Source of the DNA: Aphelenchoides besseyi
Lineage: Eukaryota; Nematoda; Chromadorea; Rhabditida; Aphelenchoididae
DNA length: 64,000 nucleotides
Direction of reading: 5' to 3'
Assembly: GCA_024699855.1 (NCBI GenBank)
Contig: JAMPIQ010000001.1
Span: 8,494,001 to 8,558,000 of the forward strand
Below the pieces are notes generated by a model, which did no database searches, was not told the DNA's origin, and worked only from the letters and a program-made list of their open reading frames with translations. A program made the position numbers and the translations under genes. Positions within the stretch are counted from its first letter, which is position 1; the number at the start of each line of letters is the position of its first letter. Of this stretch, positions 24,114 to 37,250 are shown piece after piece.

Positions 24114-25854
24114 ATGCCGTGTGTTACTGTCAAGTGGAGCGGTCAGAGTTTGGACGTCGATGCGGATATTCAGGAAGAGCCGTTGGTTTTCAAGTCGCAG
24201 CTTTTCGCGATGACTGGAGTTCCACCGGATCGTCAAAAAGTGATGTTCAAAGTAAACTTTCTAATGAAACAACTGATTGACTTTTACGTTTTAGGGAAAA
24301 ACGTTGAAAGACGATACGTGGGAAGGGTTTCCAGTTCAAGAGGGTTCAACTTTGATGATGCTCGGCAGTACGACCATGGTGCCAGAACTGAAGCAAGAAA
24401 CTCCAAAAGAATCGACCAGCAACAGCGTTCAATACGATGAGAACGGTGAGCAGATGGTCAAACTCCCTTCCGGTTTGCAGAATTTGGGTAACACATGCTA
24501 CATGAACGCAACTCTTCAAAGTTTTTTGGTTTGTCTATTTTATGTTGACATACAAAAAGTCTTTTAGGTTATTCCCGAATTAGTTGAAGGAATCTCCAAT
24601 TGGACGTCATCGGGAAGCTCCAAAACTCAAAATGCGCTGATGAAAAACTACACCGGATCGATTTTCACGCTCTTTCGTGATCTGGCCAGCAAAGAGCGAG
24701 AGTGTTACATACCATTGCTTCAGTTGACGGTCGGCAAAATTATTAAGAATCAAATAAGAAAGAGTTCAATTTCAGTTAATGCATAAACTTTATCCACAAT
24801 TTGCAACTCAAGGTGAACAAGGTGGATGGCAACAACAAGACGCCAACGAGTGCTTCAGCGAGTTGCTTCGAGAGTTTGCTGATGCATCAGAAATCGAAGT
24901 CAAGGACGAGAAGAATGAAGTGAAGAAGGTGCCCGTTCGCCGATTTCTTGAAGGAGAATTCGAAATTCAAATGAAGAACACCGAGAATCCTGAGGAAACA
25001 GTGCAAACTTCAAAAGAAAAATTCATGCAGGTAAAATAACAAATGAAATCAAGAAGCAATCGATATTTTCAGTTGAGTTGTTTCTTGTCACAAGATACTC
25101 GATATTTGCAATCAGGAATCAAAAGCAAATTGAGTGAAGAGATTGTGAAGCATTCGGATACGTTGGGTAAAGATTGTACCTACTTAAAAGAAGCGAAGAT
25201 CAGTCGATTACCGGCTCATCTTACCATTCAGATGGTTCGCTTTTTCTATAAGGAAAAAGATCAGGTAAGCGTTAAAGGTCTTAAGTTGGATTATTCGTTT
25301 TAGGTTAACGCGAAGATTCTCAAGGATGTTAAGTTCCCAATGATCCTTGACTTGTGCGATTGCTGTACTCCTGAATTGCAGGCCAAACTTCGTCCTTATC
25401 GTGATGCGTTCAAAGTATGTAAAAGACGAATAGTCGGCAATTACTTTTGTTTAGGAATACGAGGACAATAAGATCGAAGAACAACGTGCAGCAAAATTGA
25501 AAGAAGGAAAACAGATCGTAAAGAAAGAAGCGGAAGAGTTTGCTCCATCAAGTTTCAAAGATGATCCGGGCTCGTGCAACAGTGGTTTTTATCAGTTGAA
25601 TGTAAGAGATCGATGTTCAATCCCTTATTCTTTTTCTGGTTTAGGCAATCATTACTCACAAAGGCCGTTCAAGCAACAGTGGTCATTATGTTGCATGGAT
25701 TCGTCTTCAAGGAGACAAATGGGCAATGTGCGATGATGAGACTACGATTCCAGTCACCGAAGAACAAGTTTTGAAGCTTTCAGGGGGTGGTGATTGGCAC
25801 TGTGCTTATGTTTTGATTTACGGACCACGTCGTTTGCCAATTTCAAAATCTTAA
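24114..25854 (+). CDS. USP14: USP14/Ubp6 proteasome-associated deubiquitinase
   Basis: Cysteine protease that trims ubiquitin chains at the proteasome. ATG 24114 opens an N-terminal ubiquitin-like domain (MPCVTVKWSGQSLDVDAD through EGSTLMMLGST). The catalytic domain begins LPSGLQNLGNTCYMNATLQS (Cys box), has GGWQQQDANECFSELLREF, and closes with the His box NSGHYVAWIRLQGDKWAMCD followed by DDETTIPVTEEQV. All catalytic elements are present. Eight or nine exons, introns 40-50 bases; an AG acceptor near 24776 joins LLQL to LMHKLYPQFATQG. Length of about 480 residues fits USP14. Ends ISKS then TAA at 25852-25854. Confidence 0.96.
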
Positions 25855-26184
25855 GTCGTGAAAACGAATTGAATCTTGTTTTCTCCCATTTTAAATTTAT
25901 AATCGCACATGTATCCGCTTAATTCGTGTGTTGTTGTTTGGATACGAGTATAAGAATAAATGGAGAAATTGTCGAACAGTGTCTTTGAAGAATACTAATC
26001 TGCTTTTCTTTATCACAATAGAAATCTTAATTCGAACTATCAAGTTGAAGCCAAGATTTCCAGCAAATGAAATTCCTCTTTGAAGTGGTTTTCTGTCCCG
26101 ACACGCAAACTGAACGCTTCGTGTCGCTTAGGCTTGGGCTTGCTGTCGAATTTCTTGTATTTGATCGTTTTCCAATCAACTTCA
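25855..26184. other. Intergenic region
   Basis: 3' UTR of the USP14-like gene (AATAAA near 25955) and upstream region of the next plus-strand gene. The frame of the next gene is open upstream of its ATG to about 26080 but without another ATG. Confidence 0.45.
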
Positions 26185-28114
26185 ATGGCCAAAGCCGAAG
26201 AGAATTCCGAATCTGAAACCACTTTTTTCGACGGTAAACTTCGACTTCACCGTGAAAGCTTCTTGACAGCCGAAGGCGATGTTCTGGTGGTTCCGTGTTT
26301 TCCGGATTTGCTTTGTGGTAAAAACCGTTTTTGTTTTCTTTTATTTTGTTGAACTTTTAGGCGGCGAAGTCTTTAAAAACGTATTCGACAATGCCGGACC
26401 AGCACTTCCGAATGCTCTTAGGCCGTTCATTTGCTTGGAAGCGGGATCGTGCAAACTGACGTCTTCATTTGAACTCAAAAACTTTAAAAGTTCGAAATCA
26501 GGCGTTTCGATAACTAGTCTTTTTTTTTATAGAATTAGCAATGTGCGTTCTTCCTGAACTGTTCGATGACGAAGGACTAAGTCGACTGGACCGCGTGAAA
26601 GTCTCGATGTGTATCGCTGACGCGTTGGATTTGTCAGTGGAGTCTTCGGCCACATCAGTGGTTTTCACTCATTGGCCGATTGCTTCTGTTGAACAGTCAG
26701 CGGAGATTCTCATCCTATGCATTGCGCATTGGTTGAGAAATAGTATTTATACCGAAAAGGTAGCCGTAAACACTTGGCTTCATTATTCATCCAATTTTTT
26801 CAGTTGACAAGCATCTCGTTGTTTTTGGATATGTCTGAAGGCTTTGAATCCTATTGTCACGTAGCACAATTAATTGAAGCAGATCCCAGTCTTGTTTTGG
26901 ATGTTCTTCAAGCGCGTCGACCCGATGACTATTCGATTGATCCAACAGTAGACGCGGACATGGTTGAAAATATTCCTGTTGAGTACGCAGAGTCGAAAAC
27001 ACCTCTTCGAATGCACTGGAACAGTGGACGAATGATGCTCGATAAACGTCAAACTGGAACTCAAAATGGTTCGTCGCCATTCCTTTTTTATTCGCGGAAT
27101 CTGAGCACCTCAATCCTATCGATCGAACAACCCGACGGCACAATTCATCAAGTAAACAAAGGAAAGTTTATAGCAATACACATTTTGTTTTTAGTATCGA
27201 TTGTCAACAACAGTTTACGAGAAGAATACTCATTATTTTCGTTGTTCACGTTGTGATTATTTGACTCGAATGCATCCCGAAATGGGACTGTTTCGACCAA
27301 AAATCACAGTTCGTGACGGGCAGATTGTGAGCGACAGACATCCTGCTCATCATCCGCAATGCCACGGAATGAGCAAAGAAAACTTTGTCGTTCAACAATT
27401 GGATCGTCTATGGAAAGCAATTGCCATGTACGAAACTGACGAGTTGAGACGCTGTTACGTGACGTTAAGAAACATTGCATCGAAAGAAGCGAACAGTTTG
27501 TACAATGAAATGGAGAATCCGGAAGGTCAATTTCCGGAATGGGAAGTTTTAAGGAAAACTGCTGAGAAATGTAAGTAAACAGAAAATGATCCTGTTATTA
27601 GTGAGTTGGAATTTTAGATCACGATCAATATTCAATGAGGCTGATCAAGTGTGCCAATGCTGATGGACCCTCAGATATGGACGGAGTTAATATAGATCAG
27701 TACTCAGAAATTCGAAGAGTCGAAGGGGAGTTAGACGGAGTTCAAAACAACGGGATCGCGTGGTTAACTGAGGGAGTTGAGTTGGAACGAGATGAACATG
27801 AACCAGAAGATACCGAAGCAGCGCCAACTAGCAGTGGAATTAACACTCGCTCCGCTCAGTCTGTCGTCACAAAACGCGTTGTATCTGTCAAGACAAGAAA
27901 CGAAACTCACGTTGTGGTTGAAGACTCGAAAATGGACTCAGAAACTTCATCAAAGAGGCCGCAAAGGACAATCAAACCAACGTACAAATTAAGATCATCC
28001 AAGTAAGAAAATACTGAAGATTTACCTAACATTTGTTTTAGCGAACCTCCAAATCCAACTGCCCAAGCGAATTTGGAGACACGAACAACTCCGTCGAAGA
28101 GATCTCGAAACTGA
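26185..28114 (+). CDS. Putative macro-domain-like plus FLYWCH-like zinc-finger protein
   Basis: Start ATG 26185 (MAKAEENSESETTFFDGKLR). The first exons read EGDVLVVPCFPDLLC spliced to GGEVFKNVFDNAGPALPNAL and CKLTSSFEL, a pattern like macro domains (GDI...N...GGGV...G), though the usual asparagine-rich core is altered. After LTSISLFLDMSEGFESYC comes a second module: an aromatic-YRLSTTVYE stretch, FRCSRCDYLTR and RHPAHHPQCHG, matching a FLYWCH-type C-x2-C...H-x-H finger. The C-terminal exon is acidic then basic (RPQRTIKPTYKLRSS, TPSKRSRN), consistent with a nuclear protein. Eight exons, introns 40-50 bases. The family assignment is tentative; the gene itself is well supported. Confidence 0.78.
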
Positions 28115-28318
28115 GCTTAATCACTTTTGATACTCATGTGTGTTTGCACAATATACTGTGTCTATTAACTAATACTTCACTCTCACCAATTTTGTAAATA
28201 AAAAGTTGTAATTGACATTTTTTTCGATTGCAAGCTGCGTTCTGTAACGCTATTCATATATCTCGTTTGCTGACTTGTTTTTTGCATTTCATTCAATTTT
28301 CAGCTTCCGACAGCAATC

Positions 28319-28813
28319 ATGGTCCGAATCAACAACGCGTCTCCGGCAATTCAATGGAGCATTTTGCGCAAGCACTCTGCTTTTCTCCACAAGCGTCGTG
28401 GAATCGACAAGTATTTCAGTTCGGATCCGTTCAATTTGACCGGAAAGTAAGTTCAATCAATTCATTTGCATTGTTAACTGCTGATCTTCAGGTACACTAC
28501 TCGCTCGTCTGGAATCGCTAACACTGCGGGAGTCTCGATTCGTCCCACCGCCGACAAGAAGGGATTGATCGTTGAGACGAAGAAGAAGAGTGCCGGAGCT
28601 GCTCGTCGTCCCGCCAAGGCAATCAATAGCACCACTTTGAGTGGAAATCCACGTGCCGTCATCAAATCGGTTGGCAACTTGGTCAAATCGTACGAACCTC
28701 GTCTTCGCGCCAGCGCTCAACTTCGCGCATCTCAATTGCTTCGTTCGATTCATCCACGCAAACGCGGTGGCAAGAACCGCAAGAACAAAGCGGCTGCTGC
28801 TTCCAACAACTAA
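28319..28813 (+). CDS. RPL28: Ribosomal protein eL28 (RPL28)
   Basis: Component of the large cytosolic ribosomal subunit. ATG 28319 opens MVRINNASPAIQWSILRKHS; one intron (about 28448-28491) joins FNLTGK to YTTRSSGIANTAG. The basic C-terminus (HPRKRGGKNRKNK) ends SNN before TAA at 28811-28813. Length of about 149 residues matches animal eL28. AATAAA lies about 45 bases after the stop. It is convergent with the peroxidase gene, 160 bases apart. Confidence 0.97.
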
Positions 28814-28974
28814 GACGTGATTGTTGAACGTGTTTGTTATTTTTGTTAATTGTGAAGAAATAAATTCGATTTGTTAATGAACGAAGTCACAAGCTTCTTA
28901 AATGACAGTCAACGGATTATTGGTTTATTTACTATTTTCGCGTATAATTAGAGTCTTGAAGTATAAGAAGTTTG

Positions 28975-31900
28975 TCAATTTCGTCGTCGTAACTTTGCTG
29001 AGCATTGAATAAGACAAACAGTGTCCTGAAAGTTATGATGACAATAATGTTGTTGAAGTTAAGTACCTTTTTGATTTCATCTGTAGAGTAATCTCGAAGA
29101 AGATCATCACAATCGACAATTGGAATCGAATGACATTCCGACTAAAATGATTAGGTGGATTAAACTGTTTTATACGTTTATTCCATACTCCTTCAGCTGT
29201 GCACGTACAACTACTACAAGGACTGACACGCTTTGTCTTTCCCATTTCAATGGTCACGTTTCCAACAACGCAGTATTCTTAAGTTTAGAAGTTACATTGT
29301 TCACAGTTTGAAAGCTTACCGCGTTCAATCCAATAACTAAGATCGATAGTTGGCATTTGATTACAAAAGATTGGCGCGTTTCTACAAAATCTATTTCACT
29401 GCTACATTCTCAAGCTTACGTCAAATCATTTGGCTGCAAAAAGACGTTGGGTTGAATTTTCTTTGCATAGTCACTGTTCTCGCAGATCATCTTTCCAAAC
29501 GTGCTTTTTCGAATTTCTGTCAATTGCGCTGAAAACTCAAACAATTGAAACCATTCAAACGCTTTTGAACTTGAATCCAACTTTCACGACGTGATTGCTT
29601 GTCTGTAAACATCTAAAACTCACGTGCTGTAAAGCGGAGATACGAATCGTCAGTTTCGTAATAGAAGCGATCACAATGTTTCAATCGCGTAAACTGTTCA
29701 GCCAAGAAATGTGCAACCATTGGGCCCACCAATGCACCTTTTAACGGTCGTTCAGACATCATTCCAGTGAAGAGATCAATATCGTCGACGTGTTCGTACA
29801 CCGCAGACAACGCCCGAATTGATTCCTCGTTTATCGTATCAGAGAGATCTTCGAATTTTGTTGCTTTTTTCAATCCGGCACTTTCACGATACAAATTGTA
29901 AGCAGACATCCCATGATCTCTTCCACGTTGAATGTTCACGGCAATCAAATCCAGGCCCGTGTATGGGCCACCGAGATACTGGAACAGATGATTTCGCACG
30001 GCATTCGACGCATGACGATTAAACTGCATTCTAAACTCGACAACACCTGCACAACTTCTGCAAATTGACTCACTCTGCTGAACCCATTAGACCCATCAAA
30101 ACGGATTCCATGTGTCCTAAAACCGTTGAATCGAAAGTACGTAGATCCCACTACTCACCGTGTTCTGGTTGATAAAGAGCCGTGGCGTTGTTAAAGTTCT
30201 CACGTAACTCAACCGTTGGAAAACCAGAAGAATTGTAATTCCGATCCAATCGTGGAAAGACGTTTCGAATTAGTGTATGACCGTAACTAAATGTTTACAT
30301 TGGAAATGTAAAAAACATGTAAGATTACCGAAAAGCAGCCATCGAAAATTCCTGACTCATTTGTGGATCACAAGTTGGATCGTAAACTTTTTTTGCGTAT
30401 CCCGTCTTCTGAGGCCAAAGATCATGTTTTGACATCAACTCACAACCGATGATAATTGGAAGAAATTCGGAGAAAGTGATGTGTTGAAACTGAGCGATTA
30501 GAATACGACGTGCTTCTTGAAATAATTTTTCGTCAGTCCAATGTGAATTAAGACGCTGCAATTCTTCGGCTAAACGATTATGCTCCCGCAACATCAACGT
30601 GTGAACGGTCGCTAATCCCGGTTGAATATTGTTTCGCTCATCTCCCGCATTGAAACAACTGTGTTTCGGATTGGTACTGAAATTAAATGGATGCTTATCA
30701 GATGGTTTCCAATTCTTACTGGCAAAGTCTCTCTTGTGATCCTTGTGGTAGAGCTTGTTTGTTATGAGGCAAAGAAGTGAAGTTAAGTTTTCCATCACGA
30801 TGCAAACGCAATGCGTCGGTTTCGCAATCAGTTGAACCGTAAACATGAGAAACGTCAATGAACGCTGTCAATTGATTTAACTGATTTCGATAACCCAAAG
30901 TCACTTGGCCGAGAATTGAACGCGCCATCGGAATACAACGTGGAGTACCGTCCGTATGTCGTGGTGGGAAATAAGGATCATCTTCAGGTACGGGAATAGG
31001 AAAGCAGTGTCTGAAGTAGAGATTATATAATGGAAATGTCGATTGTCTTTACATCGAAAGCGTTTGCGGTGTGTCACAAGTCGAACAGTTGAGAATCCGA
31101 TTTCCCGGTCCACGCGACAATGGACTATGTGTTAAATCGTGATCCAAGAGCTGTCCAAATTGCATGAGCATATGACTGAAGTGTATGTCCTCGTTATGAT
31201 CGTCGTTGTGAACGTGAATTGAAACCGTTCGGGCTGATGGAAGCGGTCGACCGCTTATAGAACGTGCTCGCGGTGTGTCAAAACCTAAAGTCTCAATTAG
31301 TAAATTATCCATTTTTTTACCGTCATCATAAGCTGGCGCTTGGATGCGACGCATCGGCTCGAAAGCGTTACCAAGCTTCGGATCTCGGAGATTATTGCAC
31401 CAACCCGTGATTGTTCGATATCGAGAAGTTCGATCGCAGGGCAATGGACGTGGAAGGCAAATGGCCCGTGCATTCGGTTGTTCTTCAACATAGTCTTCGT
31501 AATAACCGATTACTCGCCCGACGTCAACGGTTGGCAACAATCGGTGTAAAGTCTCAACATCCAAATTCGATGGCAAACGTTCGTGTTCTTCTAATCCATC
31601 ACTGTAACAACCAGAATTAAGATGATTACGTCCATTTACAAACCCCGTAAGAAGAATGTTTGTTGTTTCTCGTAAAATACCCGCTACGTGTGCTCGATCA
31701 ATAGCTTCGGGCTTGGGGGCACCATAACGAGCATGTGCAACAATAGCGTGAGTTACATTGGATTCAGAAGGTTTAGCTAACGGATTGTCAGCCAACCGTT
31801 TTTGTTCTACTTGTAAAAATCTTCTATATTGCTCGGCTCCCATACGAAGAGCCTTTTCAACAGTTTCTTGGCTGATTGGTAAACAGAGTGAAGACTCAAC

Positions 31901-34410
31901 ATCTGCCCACGCGCTGAATTCGACTTTAGGGATAGTTGAGCTGTTGCACTGTACTGGGCAGTTGCTGAATTAAACTTTACAAGTGCAAATTATAGACAAT
32001 CTCACGTTGTATCATCGGGCAGCTCAAAAGCACGGGGTTGAACGGGTCCGATGTTTTTCACATTGTCACAAACTAATGATGCAAAAGTGGTTTTTCGAAT
32101 TTCTTGCAACTGCTCCGAAGTAAATCCAGAAGTTCCAAGATCACCGTTTGTGTACCAAAATCGATCTCCTCGTTTTACCTTAAAACTCATAATTTCCTAG
32201 TTAAATTCATTCCACATACTCGAAGAAATTGTTCTCTGATGATACATGTAAAAGTTGGACCTAAAAGAGCTCCACGTTCCGGTTTTTCTGCTAAGCCGAC
32301 GGTGAAAAGATCGCAGTCGTCAACTGTTTCATAAACCTGCTTCAACTTTTCAACATCTTCTGGATTTCGAAGTAAAGTTTTCAAGTCGTCGAATGAGTAA
32401 GGTCGAGAAAGATTGCAATGCTCGCGTACTGATGTGTAGGATGCCAAGCCATGATCTCGCCCCATTTGAACAATCAAAGCGGCCAAATCAAGACCGTTGG
32501 CATCGGGACCACGTACAAAACGTTCTAACATTCCCGCGCTTAAACGCAACCCCGGTTGAACAATTGCGTCTTGCAAGAGACCACTAAGCTTAAGTCTTAT
32601 GGTTTAGAGACTTAAACTTACCGTGTGATGGTTTTGATGCCATCAGATTCATAGAGAGGTTCTGGATTGCCAAAAAGTGTACTCAAATGTCGTCGGTCGC
32701 TGGTTTCATTTGATGGACTTAAAGTGTCAGGTCGAAGCGCTGTAAAAAAGAAACCGGCTGCAACCGCATATTCGTCAAGAGTCGTTGGATTTGTTTTCTA
32801 AAACATGAAACTATTCACTGTATACTTTAAAACCCCACGATATCGTAGTTATCGTTGATCGGATCCTCTTGAGTAGTAAGTTTGGCGCGAAAGACTTGTT
32901 CTCGTCCAATGATTAGCGGCAAGAACTCGTTTACTGTAATGTGCTGGAGTTGAGCGACAACAATACGACGCGTTTCATCAAACACTCGTTCGTCTGTCCA
33001 ATAGGAATTCAAAGCCTGCAATCGACTGGCGATTCGGTTGTGATTTCTAAGCCAAATTGTGTGAAGAACGGCGGCTGTTGGCAACAAATTCGACCAAGCA
33101 GCAGTTGCCGAATCAAAACATGGTCGATTGGAACGACTGTTGGCGCAAATTCCAGATGAGTTGTGAAGAGACGGTGGAAGTTCCAAATCATTTTCGGATT
33201 TCTGACTTCTTAATCGACCGCCAACAAATTCTCGTAGTCGATGAGAATCTTCGCGCGTGTTGCCGTACAGAGATGAACCGTCGAGAAACGAGGTGGCGAG
33301 ATTGGCGGGCCGCCGTGGTCCGAAAGAACAATCAGAAGGCGGACTGATTACACTTCGAGAATACGGAATGCAATGACTGCGATCTGAATTCAATCGATTA
33401 ATTAAGTACAACGCTTTTTACCTTCGTATGTTGTGTCATTTGAATCAGCAAAAATCGGCAAACATTCCAAGTGTTTAGCTCCACAACATGGAAGTGGTAA
33501 AGTTTTGTTATCTGAAAGCGACAAAGTTCTCATTGCTGTTGATTCCACAGACTTTTCATCAGTTTGTTCGTTCCGATATGTGACATGTCAACCAAAACAA
33601 ATTGGCCCCATTGAGCGAGAAGAAGTGTACAAAACTTGTCGACTGAGCTGTTGGTGCCAAAAACAGTTTTTGTTATAATCCGTGGACTTCGCAGGTCCGA
33701 TCCGGTGGTTGAACGACGTATCTGACTAATTTCTACAAGATACAATAATTATCTTTCATTTTCTATTTAGCTGACCGTCAGAATATGAGATTGGAGTGAA
33801 ACGTTGGAAGGGCGCGTAAGTCGATCCCCATTGCGGATGTTCGACGTTATTGCAAATGCCCGTAGTCGATCGATATTTGCCTGGCACACAGTCAATCGCG
33901 GGATTCTTCACACAGACTCCGTTGACTGCCGTTTGATTCAAATGAACTGACGACCAATTTGTAATGTTGAAGTCACTAAAAGACTGCGAAGAAGTAGTTA
34001 CATCTTTCTTACCGCTTCAACTTTTGGCTTGCAATCACTGTGATCAAGGCAGAATACGACCGGTTTTTTGCATAAGCATCTGCGCTCGTTAAGTCGTGCC
34101 ATGACAAGGTAGAATGACGGAATTTAGTCTTTTCAAACTCATTGAACAGTTGAGACTCCAGATCACTTTGTAAACGATCGACTTCGATTTTTGCCCGCAC
34201 AAACGCGATTTGAATGTCTTCATCTGTTGGCAAATCGGTCAAAAGCGAACTTCCTACTGTAGTTCGAACACTGTGCGATGTCGTAGTCGAAGAAGTTGGT
34301 TCAACCGAAGTTGGTTTTCTATCCTGATTAGGCAACAACGATTCTTCATTAGATTGACCATCTACCGTTATAATTGTTGTAAAAAAGAATAAGAAGCAAA
34401 GCCGGTTCAT
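28975..34410 (-). CDS. Secreted tandem (double-domain) animal haem peroxidase
   Basis: Oxidises substrates with peroxide; nematode relatives act in cuticle and extracellular matrix cross-linking. Signal peptide [19 protein letters not shown] at 34410. Domain 1 (about 33940-32010) has [33 protein letters not shown] (proximal His) and [11 protein letters not shown], but the QWGQF element is not followed by the D-H-D distal motif. Domain 2 (about 31500-29600) is complete: [16 protein letters not shown] (distal His), [45 protein letters not shown]. The domains are joined in one frame across an intron near 31975-32015. The C-terminus is a small Cys-rich module ([13 protein letters not shown]) ending near 28975. 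About 20 exons. Confidence 0.92.
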
Positions 34411-34798
34411 GGCTTCAATTCAACGTTAACAAAACAAGTGTGTTGAGTTTAAATCGCAATTGTTAGAAACCGTTTTTCGGTTTCGAGTTTCTCATGAACT
34501 CCGCAATCGTTTGACATTCGACCGTGAGTTCAATTTCGTCAGTCGACACGCGATTTTAGCAATCTGTTTGCTAATTTGCGCGCTCACACATAAACAATGG
34601 AAATGAGATTGAATTGCCAATCGGAGCTTGGAGCCCAAATTCCGAAGACTAAGAACAAACAATCTCGCAATCAGTCTGACGTCGACTAAATTAGACCACA
34701 AAACAGGTTTCCTGTCATTGTTTCAAGTTTTTTATGAGGATCTCATGGATGGAAACACAATTGTGGCTTAGAAGTTTATTGTTCAAAATGAATTCATT
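34411..34798. other. Intergenic region
   Basis: Upstream region of the peroxidase gene and downstream region of the four-helix gene (both minus strand). Nothing gene-like seen. Confidence 0.45.
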
Positions 34799-35413
34799 TT
34801 AGGGTTGAAGAAGTCGGTCGTCGTCGTAAATCTCGTCGTCGCTCTTCAAACGTCGAAACGAGCGATAAGCAGTGAGAAAAACGAAGATCATGAGCAGAAA
34901 TTGGCAGAAATGAAAAATGACGAGATTAAGAAGTGGATCGTCTTTACGTTCCAAGTTGAGGTAAAATGTAAGCAATGCACAGCTTGTGACCGCTAGAACG
35001 CATAAAAATTGAACCTGAAAACAGATACATCAGGATTCGGGTATTGACAACATACATGAATCACGAAAAATGCTAAATAGAGTGAAGAATGTCCGGCCAA
35101 ATTACCGATTAAAGCCAAAAGAACAACGAAGGACTCGGCCATATTCATCGCTTGAGTGAATGTTCCGCCCCATTTGCCGAATTCACGAGATCTAATGAAG
35201 TCCGTGTTCTCGTAATCGATCAGTAATGAAGTTAAGAGAACGCATAAACCAACAATCAAGAACACTCGAGCTACAATCTGAAGATGGTCGATAAATGACA
35301 ATAACAAACAAGTGACTAACGTGAATGTATGCTGAAGAGTTGTTCTTCTTTTTCACTTGTGGCTTGGAGATTACGGTGATAGTCGAAGAGGAGTTGTAAG
35401 TCTTTTCGGACAT
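34799..35413 (-). CDS. Four-helix integral membrane protein, unrecognised
   Basis: ATG at 35413 opens a short cytosolic N-terminus (MSEKTYNSSSTITVISKPQV). Three exons then give four hydrophobic segments: VFLIVGLCVLLTSLLI, FVVLLALIGNLAGH plus LYLAFFVIH, FLCVLAVTSCALLTFYL and FCQFLLMIFVFLTAYRSF, ending in an acidic tail (KSDDEIYDDDRLLQP). About 175 residues. Layout resembles MARVEL or TMEM-type tetraspan proteins, but no signature decides. Its start is 469 bases from the divergent RFC3 start. Confidence 0.75.
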
Positions 35414-35882
35414 TTTGAAGAGTCGAACGACGATGATTTACTTGGCGAAACTTTTTGCTTTTTATATGCGACAAACGGAAAGCAGATTCGAACGTTTGAG
35501 GTTTGATTCTTCTGCAATTCTTGGCACCAAACAAATTGCTTTTTTTCTTCACAAATCACCCGCTGAGTTAATGTCGAATAAACACTTCCGCGTTTCAGAG
35601 CTCAATCGAACTTCTTACTGTAAATTCACAGCTTTTACTCTTTTGGTGTCTCATGAAAAGAAGAGCGAAGTTTGTTTTGATACTCAGCAGTTGAAGATGA
35701 TCGTGACCGAAATCAACCGAAGGATGGTCGGATTTTTGTTGTAAACAGATGCAATCGATACGTAGAGAAGCGTTGCGGTAAAAAACGCGCGTAGCAGAAA
35801 AACACACAAAATTCAACTTTTACTGGCATCCAACTGATTTCCGTGTATTTGAACTTGATAACTTTTTTCTTAAACGAGCAAG
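35414..35882. promoter_or_regulatory. Divergent intergenic region between the four-helix gene and RFC3
   Basis: Should contain both promoters. A 109-codon plus-strand open frame (about 35415-35744) overlaps shadow frames and has no family resemblance. No repeat seen. Confidence 0.4.
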
Positions 35883-37155
35883 ATGGCACTTTGGGCGGAC
35901 AAGTATCGACCGAAGAAAATTGAAGACCTGGATTACAACGTGGGTCAACTGAATATGCTCAAGCAAATGGTGTCAACCAACGACTTTCCTCACTTGTTGT
36001 TTGTTGGACCCGATGGCTGCGGTAAACGTACGAGAATCCACTGTCTGCTGAATGAGATCTACGGTCAAGGAATCTACAATCTCCGAAACACTACACTGGA
36101 CATGGAAACCGTGAAGGGAAAGCCTTTGAAAATCAACGCAGTCGATAGCAAATATCACATCGAAGTTTGTCCATCGTATGTTCAAACTTTTCTTCACTTC
36201 ACCTATTTTGTTTTTAGAGAAGCCGGTTATAATGATCGAGTTGTCGTTCAACAGGTCATCAAAAATATTGCTGGCACGGTTGCCGATCCCGCTTTTTACA
36301 AGAAATCATTTCGAGGTTCGAAAACCGATTCGAAGTACTTGATTCGCCTTTTTCAGTTGTTGTGATTGACGAAGCAGAGCTTTTGTCTATTGACGCTCAA
36401 CAGGCACTTCGACGAACAATGGAAAAGTATGCGGGTAGCTGCAAACTGTTTCTTTGCTGCACTTCGTTGAACAAAATTCTCGAGCCGGTGATCAGTCGTT
36501 GTATGGTTGTTCGCCTTCCGGCTCCGTCATCAGAGAACGTGGTCAAGGTCTTGAAGTACGTTGGCGCGAACGAATGTCTGAACCTTTCGGATAGTTTTTG
36601 CGCGCTGTTGGCCAAAAAATGTGAACGTAATCTGCGACGTTGTCTTGTGACTTTGGAAATGTCTGTGGCTAAACAGTAAGAACTCAATTGCCAAGCATTC
36701 AAAACCACAGAGTTTAGTGGTAAAAATACATTTTACGACGCGGAGAAACAAATCGCTGTTATGGATTGGCGTATTCACATTCAGGCGATTGCCGAGAAAG
36801 TGATGGCACGACCAGACGCTGATGGGTGAGCGATTTGACGGTCGTACTAACAACAAATCTACTTGTTTCAGAGTTCTTGATGTACGAAGAATGTTGTATG
36901 AAATAATCAACCGTTTGATTCCGATGAATATCATTTTCGAGGTTTGTTCGTTGGTTCATTTCCGATGACTTTGTGTTTTAGTATCTGACGTTGGAACTAG
37001 CGAAACGGGTTAGCGATACTGAGAAATGGGTGCTTTACAATGCGGCAAGCAAATATCAACACTTAAGTATGTTCGGTGAGAAACCGATCGTGTTTCTCGA
37101 AGCTTTTCTGCTCGGATTTCTCAGTCAACGAGCTGAGATGATGGCTAAAAAATAA
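35883..37155 (+). CDS. RFC3: Replication factor C subunit 3 (clamp loader)
   Basis: AAA+ subunit of the complex that loads PCNA at primer ends. ATG 35883 opens MALWADKYRPKKIEDLDYNV, the conserved RFC box. The Walker A region reads GPDGCGKRTR, followed by YHIEVCPS and AGYNDRVVVQQVIKNIA. The next exon has VVVIDEAELLSIDAQQALRR (Walker B position) and EPVISRCMVVRLPAPS (arginine-finger SRC motif). The C-terminal domain continues to LLGFLSQRAEMMAKK and TAA at 37153-37155. Exons are split by introns of about 39-46 bases. Roughly 350 residues, as expected. As in other RFC3/RFC5-type subunits, Walker B deviates from DExx (DEAE). Confidence 0.95.
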
Positions 37156-37250
37156 CCTGCCCATTCTTTCCACAACGATGATCTTGCTTTATTGTAAATT
37201 TGAACAAATAAACCAAAAGAAGTCGATGTCTGGACGGTAGACTTGAGTGT

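Noticed and set aside
35415..35744. 109-codon plus-strand frame between the four-helix gene and RFC3
   Set aside because: Overlaps the promoter and the antisense of neighbouring exons; no conserved motif.
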